Virus record (IMG/VR): IMGVR_UViG_3300034375_010007
Span: 17,490 to 81,489 of that record
Length of the DNA: 64,000 nucleotides
Reading direction: 5' to 3' (one strand)
Source of the DNA: a virus
Part shown: piece after piece, positions 14,143 to 22,900 of the stretch
Layout of the letters: every line of letters starts with the position of its first letter
Position numbering within the stretch: the first letter of the stretch is position 1
Notes under the pieces: generated by a model
Seen by the model: the letters and a program-made list of their open reading frames with translations, nothing else
Databases searched by the model: none
Told to the model about the DNA's origin: nothing
Program-made: the position numbers and the translations under genes

Positions 14143-14978
14143 TAGAGAAGCCAATCATGGTGGCTGAGCTAAGCATTAACCATCTGGGGATGGTCAAAAT
14201 AGCTCAAAAAATGATAGATGAAGCTATTGGCGGCGGCGCGGATCTTATCAAACTTAAATTCAAGAATGTTGAAAAGTATTATAAAGATGACGGCAAGAAA
14301 TGGAGAAATTTTAATTTCAAAACTTATCGAGGATCTCTAGAGCTAAGTAAGGAAGATTTTGGATATTTAGCCGAATACTGTAATTCTAAGGGGATTAAGT
14401 GGTTCTGCACAGTACACGATGAAGAGGGGCTAAATTTTATAAAGACGTTTGATCCTCCATTCTATAAGGTTGCTAGTATGGACGCTGGCAAAACTGAATT
14501 AGTCAAAAAGGTTATGAGTCTGTGCGCATCAGAAGATAAGCCTCTTATTATTAGTTTGGGTGGAAAATCTAATGAATTTGTTACTACATTAGTAGATAAA
14601 ATCAACGCACATAAGCTAAAAGCTTTCTTATTACATACTGTTTCTATTTATCCAACACCAGATGGCAAGTCTAATATATCTTACATTACTAATCTTCGTA
14701 AGAAATTTGAAAGTGATAACATTAAAATTGGATATTCGGGCCATGAAGTGGGGTATGCTCCTTCTATCTTGGCAACCCTTCAAGGAGCTAGAATGATAGA
14801 GAGACACTTTACGTTGTCTTTAGATTGGAATATACACCATTTGGGGTGTGCTTTGACCCCAGAAAAATATAGAGAAATGAACGAAACAATAGATAAGTTA
14901 ATTTTAGAAAACAATGCTGGATTAACTGAGTTTCACAAAGAGGAATTAGATTTCCTTAAAGATATGAAGTACGCATGA
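14136..14978 (+). CDS. NeuB-like nonulosonic acid synthase
   Basis: A sialic-acid-synthase-family enzyme that condenses PEP with a hexose or hexosamine derivative to make a nine-carbon 2-keto acid. TIM-barrel signatures: MVAELSINHLGMVKIAQKMI (N-terminal), DLIKLKFKN, PFYKVASMDAGKTELVKKV, LHTVSIYPTP, IGYSGHEVGYAPSILATLQG and MIERHFTL, whose His is the metal ligand. At 280 aa it lacks the C-terminal SAF/antifreeze-like domain that usually covers the active site in neighbouring NeuB subunits. It overlaps its neighbours by 4-7 bases. Whether the product is sialic, legionaminic, pseudaminic or another acid cannot be told. Confidence 0.86.
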   Translation: MVIEKPIMVAELSINHLGMVKIAQKMIDEAIGGGADLIKLKFKNVEKYYKDDGKKWRNFNFKTYRGSLELSKEDFGYLAEYCNSKGIKWFCTVHDEEGLNFIKTFDPPFYKVASMDAGKTELVKKVMSLCASEDKPLIISLGGKSNEFVTTLVDKINAHKLKAFLLHTVSIYPTPDGKSNISYITNLRKKFESDNIKIGYSGHEVGYAPSILATLQGARMIERHFTLSLDWNIHHLGCALTPEKYREMNETIDKLILENNAGLTEFHKEELDFLKDMKYA

Positions 14979-15565
14979 TTTATATTGTTAGACATGGACA
15001 AACAGCCTGGAATTTACAAGGCAGAAAACAGGGGAGAAAAGATTCTCCCTTAACTTTGAAAGGAGTTGAACAAGCAAAAGAAGTCTCTAAAATTTTGAAT
15101 GATTCCATCAAAGATTATACTAAGTTCAAGATAGTAGTATCTCCCCAGTGGAGATGTCAGCAATTTGCTAGTATCATATGCGAACTTGCTGGTATTGATT
15201 TTTCTGCATGTATATTTGAAGAGAATTTAAGAGAGCATTGTTTTGGATTGTGGGAAGGCAAAACAGAAGAAGAGATAGAGGAAGAATTTCCCGGGTTTTT
15301 AGCAAAAAGATATATCCCAGAAAATTACTGGAGTTATGTGGTTCCGATGGGTGAGAGCTATGAGTTGCTGTATTCCAGAATTAAAAAAGTTTTAGATAAG
15401 TACGAAGGACAAAAAGTTGTATATATTTGCCATGAAATGGTGTCAAAAGTTATAAGAGGTAAAACTCTGAACTTATCCCCAGAGCAGATACTTCCTCTTA
15501 GGCACCCACAAGACTGTGTGTATAAAGTAGAGAACAATACATTGACGGAGTTGCGAAGTGTTTGA
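14975..15565 (+). CDS. Histidine phosphatase (phosphoglycerate-mutase fold)
   Basis: A 196-aa member of histidine phosphatase branch 1. The catalytic RHG motif is in IYIVRHGQTAWN (residues 2-13). The supporting Arg is in SPQWRCQQF (about 61), the acid in LREHCFGLWEG (about 86) and the second catalytic His in VYICHEMV (about 150). It overlaps the NeuB-like gene by ATGA. In mammals NeuB-type enzymes make a 9-phosphate that needs a phosphatase, so this enzyme may remove phosphate from the nonulosonate product or a precursor; that role is inferred from context only. Confidence 0.84.
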   Translation: MIYIVRHGQTAWNLQGRKQGRKDSPLTLKGVEQAKEVSKILNDSIKDYTKFKIVVSPQWRCQQFASIICELAGIDFSACIFEENLREHCFGLWEGKTEEEIEEEFPGFLAKRYIPENYWSYVVPMGESYELLYSRIKKVLDKYEGQKVVYICHEMVSKVIRGKTLNLSPEQILPLRHPQDCVYKVENNTLTELRSV

Positions 15566-15668
15566 AAATTGGACATTTAAAGAACCTACAAGTGAATTTG
15601 TAGAACAAAGGAGTTGCTTAGATATTGGTGCTAGAAAAAACATGTCTGATTTCCCACTAAAATACTAA
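15558..15668 (+). pseudogene. Possible truncated methyltransferase remnant
   Basis: A 36-codon frame from GTG 15558, overlapping the phosphatase stop, ending at TAA 15666-15668. It contains CLDIGARKNMSDF, resembling the SAM-binding motif I (LDIGAxxGM) of FkbM-type methyltransferases, preceded by a typical lead-in (SEFVEQRS). The frame stops right after the motif, so the rest of such an enzyme is missing. It could also be a short unrelated peptide. Confidence 0.4.
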
Positions 15669-15682
15669 AAAGGAGTAGAAAA

Positions 15683-15880
15683 ATGAAACTATCAAACCAA
15701 GCAGTAGGGGCTCTAATGATGGCCCTTCAAAGATCTCTAATGGAGCAGTCGGACATTGTTCCTGTTCTACAAGGGATGGATTTTCAGGTAAATCCAGAAG
15801 ATTCGTCACATTCGGAGTTGGTTGTCACGAACCCACCAACAATTAATTTTGACAATGTCGAACTAAACGAGGAAGGATAA
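15683..15880 (+). CDS. Small hypothetical phage protein
   Basis: A 65-aa protein with a helical, methionine-rich N-terminus (NQAVGALMMALQRSLMEQSD) and an acidic C-terminus (NFDNVELNEEG). The Shine-Dalgarno AAGGAG is placed well before ATG 15683. Function unknown. It begins a group of small genes leading to the late sigma factor. Confidence 0.65.
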   Translation: MKLSNQAVGALMMALQRSLMEQSDIVPVLQGMDFQVNPEDSSHSELVVTNPPTINFDNVELNEEG

Positions 15881-15884
15881 TAAA

Positions 15885-16043
15885 ATGTTTAAGAAGACAC
15901 AGGAAACTCGATACATCACCGAGGGTCAGGCCCGAGAATTAGCAGATGAGCTTGTTCGTACAGCACTTAGAGAGCAAGCTAGAGAGCTTGAGAAGCACCT
16001 TGCCGATATAGACAAACGACTTAAAACTCTAGAGAGAAGGTAA
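15885..16043 (+). CDS. Small coiled-coil hypothetical protein
   Basis: A 52-aa frame from ATG 15885 to TAA 16041-16043, with GGAAGG upstream as ribosome-binding site. It is almost wholly helical and highly charged (ARELADELVRTALREQAREL; HLADIDKRLKTLERR), with heptad spacing that suggests a short coiled coil. It fits exactly between its neighbours (4-base and 2-base gaps). Function unknown. Confidence 0.6.
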   Translation: MFKKTQETRYITEGQARELADELVRTALREQARELEKHLADIDKRLKTLERR

Positions 16044-16045
16044 TA

Positions 16046-16294
16046 ATGCCCAGATATGTCTATCGTTGTACGGAATGCGAAGAGCTTTCAACTATCAATC
16101 ACTCATCCGATGAGGTAGAAACAAAGTGCCCTAAGTGCGCCACCGATAGAGGACTAGTGAAATTACTTACCAATTTTACTACGAGAAAAAATGGAACAAA
16201 ACTTAACAAGGTTGGTCAAGTAACAGAGCAATTTATAGAAGATTCGCGTCAAGAGTTGGAACAACAAAAAGAGCAACTAAATAAAAACAAATAA
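16046..16294 (+). CDS. FmdB-type zinc-ribbon protein
   Basis: An 82-aa protein with an N-terminal zinc ribbon: MPRYVYRCTECEEL supplies the first CxxC and TKCPKCATDRG the second (about residues 8-11 and 28-31). This is the layout of the FmdB/CxxC-CxxC family of putative regulators. The C-terminus is a charged helix (QELEQQKEQLNKNK). Its target is unknown. Its stop overlaps the next ATG (TAATG). Confidence 0.7.
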   Translation: MPRYVYRCTECEELSTINHSSDEVETKCPKCATDRGLVKLLTNFTTRKNGTKLNKVGQVTEQFIEDSRQELEQQKEQLNKNK

Positions 16295-16662
16295 TGTTCA
16301 TTCATATTGTATTAATCATATCCCTTGCAATAAACGTACTTTTGGGTTGGTATATATCAAGGATGTTACAAAAGTTTATATTTATCTCAGACAATATGTC
16401 TGATTTGTTTTTGACCACAAAAGCTTTTCAAGTGTTTGTAAAGGATATGTATAGCATGGATTCTTTTCACGGGGAGCCGATCATCCAAGAATTGGTGCTT
16501 CGTATAAGAGAAGTAAATGAAGAAATGTCTAATTTTAAAGAGATATTTGAATATACAATAGACGCTGAATTGGAACAAGAACTAGAGGAAGCGCTAAATG
16601 CCGAGGAAGAAGAGCAAGAAAAATTATTACTTTACGCAGGCACACGAAGACGCAATAGTTAA
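16294..16662 (+). CDS. Membrane-anchored coiled-coil protein
   Basis: A 122-aa protein with one N-terminal membrane segment (about residues 3-20: IHIVLIISLAINVLLGWYI) and a soluble acidic tail with heptad-like helices (LEQELEEALNAEEEEQEKLL). The last 65 bases overlap the sigma-factor gene in another frame. Function unknown; its fixed place next to the late sigma factor may be of interest. Confidence 0.6.
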   Translation: MFIHIVLIISLAINVLLGWYISRMLQKFIFISDNMSDLFLTTKAFQVFVKDMYSMDSFHGEPIIQELVLRIREVNEEMSNFKEIFEYTIDAELEQELEEALNAEEEEQEKLLLYAGTRRRNS

Positions 16663-17284
16663 GTATGCCCTGACAAATGACAGGGAATTGCGATCTAAGT
16701 TATACGAAGAGTACATACAGCCTGCGTTTGACGATATGGTAGACAAGATAATCTACACTTATCGTTTTACCACACTGCCAAACATTGACTATCTCAGAGC
16801 AGATTGTAAGGTTTGGTTAACGACCATCCTAAACAAATACGATCCGAACAAAGGCTCCAAAGCCTTTTCATATTTCTCGGTTGTAACAAAGAACTGGTTT
16901 ATCCATAAGGTAAAGAGAACCAAAAAGCGTCTACAAACAGAAGTCTTTATGGAGGATGTTCTGAATGAGATGGATGAAAACCTAATATCGGAGGATCCCA
17001 GTTATTTCGACAAAAGATCGGAGATGGAATTTTGGATGTCTCTCAATAATGAGATAGATACTTGGGATTCATTTATGATAAAAGAAAACGAGAAGAAGGT
17101 TCTTATGGCTGTTCGTATTCTTTTAGACTCCGCTGATCAAATAGAAATTTTTAATAAGAAGGCAATCTATCTATATTTGAGAGAAATTACAGGACTTAAT
17201 ACAAAACAGGTTGTCAATAATCTTAATAAGCTTCGCAAGAGGTACAGGACGTTTAAGACAAAATGGGAAAACAGCGAGATCTAG
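16598..17284 (+). CDS. Late transcription sigma factor, gp55-like
   Basis: A 228-aa sigma70-related factor resembling T4 gp55, which directs host RNA polymerase to late promoters. The recognisable part corresponds to sigma region 2: LRADCKVWLTTILNKYDPNKG followed by KAFSYFSVVTKNWFIHKVKR (about residues 68-107), the segment that in gp55 binds the core enzyme and the -10 box. A basic start (MPRKKSKK) and a C-terminal helical region with ITGLNTKQVVNNLNKLRKRY (about 197-216), perhaps a helix-turn-helix, complete it. If correct, this protein would read the late promoters of the virion genes in this window. Confidence 0.78.
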   Translation: MPRKKSKKNYYFTQAHEDAIVKYALTNDRELRSKLYEEYIQPAFDDMVDKIIYTYRFTTLPNIDYLRADCKVWLTTILNKYDPNKGSKAFSYFSVVTKNWFIHKVKRTKKRLQTEVFMEDVLNEMDENLISEDPSYFDKRSEMEFWMSLNNEIDTWDSFMIKENEKKVLMAVRILLDSADQIEIFNKKAIYLYLREITGLNTKQVVNNLNKLRKRYRTFKTKWENSEI

Positions 17285-17380
17285 TATTTTTCGCCTTTTT
17301 GTGGAATAAAAACTATAAAGATTCTACCTACTAATGCTGACAAAGAGGGTATTTAAAGAAAAATGGGAAAACAGCGAGAT
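17260..17380 (+). repeat. 21-bp direct repeat pair, 100 bp apart
   Basis: The same 21 bases (core AATGGGAAAACAGCGAGAT) occur at 17260-17280, in the last codons of the sigma gene, and at 17360-17380, over the start codon of the next gene in a different frame. The gap between (17285-17362) is one of the few non-coding stretches and contains T runs and an AT-rich GTATTTAA box. Confidence 0.8.
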
Positions 17381-17671
17381 TTAAGTTTAGAGCATTACAT
17401 AGAAGAAACCACGACAAACATCAAAGAAGATCGTGCGATGGCCAAGTCTTTACTAATGGATGTAATGGCCGATATGAAAGCCTCTCCCGCCGATAGAAGA
17501 GAGATGGGCCCAATCGCGGCCAAGTATGTAGAAAACCTTCAAAGATCCAATGAGCAGATGGTGAAGCTTGCTGCGATCCTTCAACGCCAAAAGACAGGCC
17601 AAGTAGGTCTCACAGCCGACGACAAAGAGCAGTTGTTTGATTTGTTGAACGAGAGCAAAGAAGATGGCTAA
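17363..17671 (+). CDS. Hypothetical protein
   Basis: A 102-aa mostly helical protein of unknown function (MKASPADRREMGPIAAKYVE; LQRSNEQMVKLAAILQRQK). Its first codons are the second copy of the direct repeat. No strong Shine-Dalgarno is visible. It overlaps the VanY-domain gene by eight bases, so it belongs to the virion operon; an assembly or tail chaperone role is conceivable but unsupported. Confidence 0.6.
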   Translation: MGKQRDLSLEHYIEETTTNIKEDRAMAKSLLMDVMADMKASPADRREMGPIAAKYVENLQRSNEQMVKLAAILQRQKTGQVGLTADDKEQLFDLLNESKEDG

Positions 17672-19001
17672 CGAAATAACACCCCAACAGATATTTAGCC
17701 AATACGGTATCCTGAATGATCTTAGACCAGCTGACGGTCTTTCTGGTGATAGAAGATCCTTAACTACAACCGATGCTATATCTACTGTTCTGGAGCAAGC
17801 ATTTACTCCTGATGCTATTGGAAATAAAACGGTTTTCGGTGGTATTGTTTTTGGTACTTATTATGGGGACCAACCAGTAATATCCAATCCGGTGGAAAAT
17901 TTGGAGTACGTCTCTAAACAGCTTGCGCTAGCAGATAGTCCAGAATTAACTGGCGAAGCAGTATATTACAAATATAAGGTTTATGTCCATGAAGGTGATC
18001 CTAGAGTTCTCATAGATATTGATGAGCTTCTAAAAGACAATGCAACCGGGAAGTTGAATCTTCCAGGCATGTCTTTGGCTGATCGAGTTGATTCGTTACC
18101 TGACGCGTCGTTATCGCTTGATGCTAGTGTACCCAACGGTCAGTTGGCTATTTTGCCTGGAACACTGGTTAGTATAATATACGCCGACGAAAAGTTCCAA
18201 AAACCTCAAATTATAAAAGTAGGACCTAAAATATTTGATATTAATCTTCAAAATTCATCAATAAAGATGGATTTCAAAGATAAAAAATCTATGCTTATGG
18301 GTCCTAGGGGTACAGTTTCCAAGGATGATCCGGGCATCTTTAGTTGGTCTAATAGAGCTAAACAAGAAACAGCGATTTATATTCCAACAGGCGAACCCAT
18401 CAATAATGGAGAGCTAGAGGAAGCCGGTTTGTTGTATACTGATCCAGCCTCTGGTGCTCAATTAATAAAAGATGCTAAAGATGATTGGCTTAAATTAACG
18501 GCTGCATATAAGCGAAAATTTGGCAAACAACTAAAAGGTAGTGGCTATCGAACTTATGATAGTCAAGTTAATGTGCGTATGATTAGGGTTGGTGGCGATG
18601 AGGCAGGATGCCCCGGACCGCATCGTAATGGTATAAAAGGCGAGGGCGCAGGACAGTACAATAAAAATTGTAAATTTGTTGGGTATGCAGCAATTCCTGG
18701 CACATCCAATCACGGATGGGGATCTGCTGTAGATATAGATAGACCAGCTAGTGGATGGACCGGAGATCAAGCGGGGAACTCACCAGAATTTAAGTGGTTG
18801 AATAAATTTGCCCCCGACAAATTTAACTTTAATTTTGGTGTATCAAACGAACATTGGCACTTGGATTGGATCGGACTTAACAAAGTAGTTAAAGGGGTCT
18901 CGGTAAACACTAAACGTTGGACTCAAGAGGGGCTTGAAGATACACAGGTAACATTTGGGGCAGATCCGCCCGCCACAGCAGGACCTAGTGCGTTATCTTA
19001 G
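17664..19001 (+). CDS. Baseplate-associated protein with M15/VanY peptidase domain
   Basis: A 445-aa protein. The N-terminal ~270 residues are unrecognised and virion-like. The C-terminal part is a D-Ala-D-Ala carboxypeptidase (peptidase M15, VanY type): SGYRTYDSQ (about residue 291), GTSNHGWGSAVDID (about 345-359, zinc ligands His and Asp) and EHWHLDW (about 395, catalytic Glu and the third ligand His). Such domains cut peptide links in peptidoglycan. Its place directly before spike-like, gp25 and gp6 genes suggests a hub-mounted enzyme that opens the wall at infection, as T4 gp5 lysozyme does, rather than an endolysin. Confidence 0.78.
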   Translation: MANEITPQQIFSQYGILNDLRPADGLSGDRRSLTTTDAISTVLEQAFTPDAIGNKTVFGGIVFGTYYGDQPVISNPVENLEYVSKQLALADSPELTGEAVYYKYKVYVHEGDPRVLIDIDELLKDNATGKLNLPGMSLADRVDSLPDASLSLDASVPNGQLAILPGTLVSIIYADEKFQKPQIIKVGPKIFDINLQNSSIKMDFKDKKSMLMGPRGTVSKDDPGIFSWSNRAKQETAIYIPTGEPINNGELEEAGLLYTDPASGAQLIKDAKDDWLKLTAAYKRKFGKQLKGSGYRTYDSQVNVRMIRVGGDEAGCPGPHRNGIKGEGAGQYNKNCKFVGYAAIPGTSNHGWGSAVDIDRPASGWTGDQAGNSPEFKWLNKFAPDKFNFNFGVSNEHWHLDWIGLNKVVKGVSVNTKRWTQEGLEDTQVTFGADPPATAGPSALS

Positions 19002-19010
19002 GAGAAAAAA

Positions 19011-19985
19011 GTGTCTAAAGTAAAAACAATATCAGCCATACAAAAACCAACAGACCCAATTGAAAAAAGAAAGTTGGACAACGCATCCCCAGCCGAAGAG
19101 GCTGATATACGCGGAGTTGGCTCAAAAGAGACAGAGAACTATGACACGCCAGATTTAATCCTGACCTCTAATGAGAAAGTTATAAGAAAAGGCAACGCAT
19201 CTATTAAATTAGGAAAAGATAGAAACTCTAACAGACTCTCTGGCACCGGAGGTAAAGGACAGTCTCATTGCGCTGCAATAGATATTGTTGCTGGAACTTT
19301 GGGACATAGCGCGCGCAGTAGAGACCGAAAGGGTAACAAACTTTATGCAGATCCCAACTTTGTTCTGGACTCGGCAAGAATCTATGTCAGTCAAAAGGCA
19401 GATATCGATGGGTACTTTAGACTCAAAAAGCCAAAGGGCGCAGGATCTACTTCCTCGGTAACACCCAGATCTAGTATCGCCCTCAAGGCAGATAACATTA
19501 GAGTTATTGGTCGCGAAAACATTCGACTTATTACCCGCACAGACTCTATCAACTCACAGGGCGGGGAATTGTCAAACGCTGATAAGAGTGGATACGGAAT
19601 TGATTTGATTGCAATGAATGACCCAGAAGATCTTCAGCCGATGGTAAAAGGTGAAAATCTTAAGGATTGCCTGAACGCTATGCTTCAGGTTATAGAAAAT
19701 GTAAGCACAATATTGGACAACTTTATATCGTATCAGCAAAGCTTTAATAGATCTGTCCAAAACCACACTCATATGTCACCTTTTTATGGAACTGAAACAG
19801 CGCCTGATTTCAAGCAGGTTATGAGTGCGGGAATAGAAAATATGATTAATGTTACTTTAAATTGTCAAGTACCAATGATTGCGGACATACCTTTAAGTAA
19901 TGTTGCTATTGTAAATGATTACTTGGACAACTCCGGGGTCGCCGGCGATAAGTATATCCTAAGCTTATATAACAGGACAAACTAA
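19011..19985 (+). CDS. Virion protein, possible baseplate hub/spike component
   Basis: A 324-aa protein starting at GTG 19011, supported by AGGAG. It has a beta-rich middle (ASIKLGKDRNSN, SSIALKADNIRVIGRENIRL) of the kind seen in spike or OB-fold baseplate proteins, and a helical segment (NAMLQVIENVSTILDNFISY). No family can be named with confidence. It lies between the VanY-domain gene and a 1615-aa gene, upstream of gp25 and gp6, and touches the next gene (TAATG). Confidence 0.5.
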   Translation: MSKVKTISAIQKPTDPIEKRKLDNASPAEEADIRGVGSKETENYDTPDLILTSNEKVIRKGNASIKLGKDRNSNRLSGTGGKGQSHCAAIDIVAGTLGHSARSRDRKGNKLYADPNFVLDSARIYVSQKADIDGYFRLKKPKGAGSTSSVTPRSSIALKADNIRVIGRENIRLITRTDSINSQGGELSNADKSGYGIDLIAMNDPEDLQPMVKGENLKDCLNAMLQVIENVSTILDNFISYQQSFNRSVQNHTHMSPFYGTETAPDFKQVMSAGIENMINVTLNCQVPMIADIPLSNVAIVNDYLDNSGVAGDKYILSLYNRTN

Positions 19986-22900
19986 TGGCAATACCAGAAA
20001 TACAAGCTATATCTCTACAAACTTTAATCTCCAAAACTTTACCGGGTATACCATTTGTCAATAAAGTAGACAACATAATGAACTTTTATGTTAATGTCAC
20101 GAGTCGTGGATCCAAAGAGACCCAAGAGCGCTTGTGTACAGACTATTTTATTGAACACTATTTTCCAGAGTATTATCCTTTAGTAGTTGACAGAGATAAT
20201 GCTGAGTTCGCTAGTTTTGGTGGCTTCTATGACGAGCTTCGTAATACAATTTCAGATTCGCTTTTTTTGGAAAAAGTTGGTCCATTTAACGTCAAAGATA
20301 CATTTAAGTTATCCCTACAGGAAGGGAATATCTATGACCTTAAAGAAGCTTATGAAGAAGAAGAAAAGTTACCTGATTTCTTAGATGCTCTAGCATTCTT
20401 TAACGCTGAAAGAGGCGCAGGGGCTGAGACAGGTGCAACAAGCTTTGAGTTTACAAATGTACCAAATTCTTTAGACAAATTAACAGGAACGATTAGTGAC
20501 TTTTCCACCGCTATCTCGTTGTTCAAGGGAATAGTGCCTTTATCTTTGGATGCCAATAGTCTTGGAACCTTTACCAACAGGATTGTTAACGCGCTGCTAA
20601 GAGTTATCTACGAGAGCTTAGATTTTAAGCTCCAAGAAAGTAACTTCTTCGACTCCGATTATTTGACAATGTATTTTGATAGTGATTCAAACATAGTCCG
20701 AGTTGATTACTTTGTTTTGAATGTAACTCGTGGAGAAACCAAGCAAGCTAAGATCGGGTTTATCACAAACTCTAAATACAATCCAATTTTTAGTGATCCC
20801 CTAGCCCTAAAGACAGTTGAAAATTACAAAGAAATTATTGAATCATCGGAGCAACAGTCAAACTTAACAAAGCAGCAGTCAATAACAGGCTTTTTCTCGA
20901 CGCTTGGAATTGAAGGCTCTTTCACTGCACCACAGATAGGAGACATTCCTGGCTCCATCACTCCCGGTAATAATATCTTTGGGAACAGATCATCAGACGA
21001 TCTGATTGATGTAAGTAATATGCAACAGCTTGAGGACACGTTCAGTAAGCTTAAAACCAAAGAAGAGTTGCTAAAAGAGATTGAAGAGGCCGAAAATGAA
21101 GAAACGAAAAAGAACATCCTTCAGGCAGAAAAAGCTAAGAAACTCAACGCCGCAGTCCAAATTGTAGATACAATAGATGCCGTTCTAAATTTTAACGTTC
21201 CAATATTTGGACCCAACGCCACAAAAGAACAAAAAATTGTAAATCAAATCCTAAACCAGTTCGGAATTCAAGCTCTTGCAAAAGAGGCAATTATCTGCTT
21301 AACATTGGGACTTGGGGCAACAGCTTCTAGAATTACGCAGTCAGTTAGAAACTCAATCATTCAACAGGCTAGTTCGCTTCAATCAGAACCAACACCTCCA
21401 TCTAAAGAAATAAACATAAAAAGACCGAACTTAGGAGAACTGTTTTCAGACCAGTTTAAGCCGTTCTCTGTTAACGGCGATATCAAAGATCAAATAAAAG
21501 ACATTATTCTAGGCGCTATCGCCAATGCTGCATTTGAAGTTATTAAGTCCCTAGTGGAATTGATACAATTTAATTGTGGCTCTATTTTAAGAGGCAATAC
21601 GGGTGCCATTGATGTAGGAAGTAGGATAAGGGACGAGAACCAGAGGGCAGCTGTTAGCTTCCCAAACCTTGAGGAGCTTTTGGAGGCTGAATTTGCCCAG
21701 GATGGTTTGGCTCTAGATCAGGTTTATACTTATTTCTCAGATGTATCAAGCGTGTTGAATCCCATAGAAGTATGTCGTTTACTCAACTCTCAGAGAGAAG
21801 TTGAGCCGTTTACATATGCAAAAATTCTTGATTTTAATTCAGACTATTCTTCACCACAGATCAGAAATAATATCAATACAATTGGCTCCATTAACAGTTA
21901 CTTTTCGAGAATCTCCCAATATGTTGACACAGTGACATTCTGCAACGATATTATCAATAATAATATCTTACAGGTCGTAGAAAACTGTAATATATGTCTA
22001 GACGAAGATTTCTTCGATTCAACACCAGCGCTGGACGAATTAATAAGGATTGCCGAAGACGGAATTCAAATCGCCCCGCCGCCACTTGATTTCTTGTGCC
22101 CGGATTCCCCAAACTATCTTGAAAATCCTATCGCAACAACAATTTTACCTAATTTGTTCAACAACATCTTAGATACAACAAAGACTTATATGGCAGGGTC
22201 CCTTGAAGCTGCGCGCACGTCCTTGCTTGAACCTACAGTGTCAAACGATATAAATCCAGATGTTGCCGGGGCGTTCGGTGCTCTAGGAATTCAGCCTCCA
22301 ACTGCCTCCTTGGATCCAGCAGTTTTAAACTTTATCACGGACATGTTTGAATTTTTTGACAATATAAATGAAGAAGTTGTTGCTGCAGCCCAAAGTGGTG
22401 TATGTCAAGAAATCGATAGTGCCAAAATACAAAATATTATTGATAATGCTGGGATTGTGGCCACTGCCATACGAGCCGGATTAAGTGAAGTCCCGGGCGT
22501 TATAGAGGAGGTTGATAACAAGATTACTTCCATTCAGGATCAGGCGACTGGCACTGGACCCGCACACACGAAATATGTATTCCCGGAGGCATTCCGTAAA
22601 CGGTTTGCAGAAGCTGTACAGCCTCTTAATTATGTTTCTCCCGTCGGGGGCCTGCTGCGGGGGCGACGCGTCGACGAGGCCATTTACCAGACAAACTATA
22701 ATTCGTCTGGCCAAGAACAATTAACTTTAAATTTTGTGTTCTCTAGAAATCAGCAATTTTCTGTTCAATATCCGGAATGGTCTCAAAACGTAGAGAGTTT
22801 TATAAATCTTTCCTATAACCTACAGAATGTGGATCCATCTTTAGCTGGTGAGCTTAGCAACTTAGTTCCGCCTGAAAACTCACAACTTCCTATTAGTGAG

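Noticed and set aside
15849-15884. Promoter TTGACA...GATAAT before the 52-aa gene at 15885
   Set aside because: The spacing is about 21 bases, too long for sigma70, and the -35-like box is inside a coding gene.
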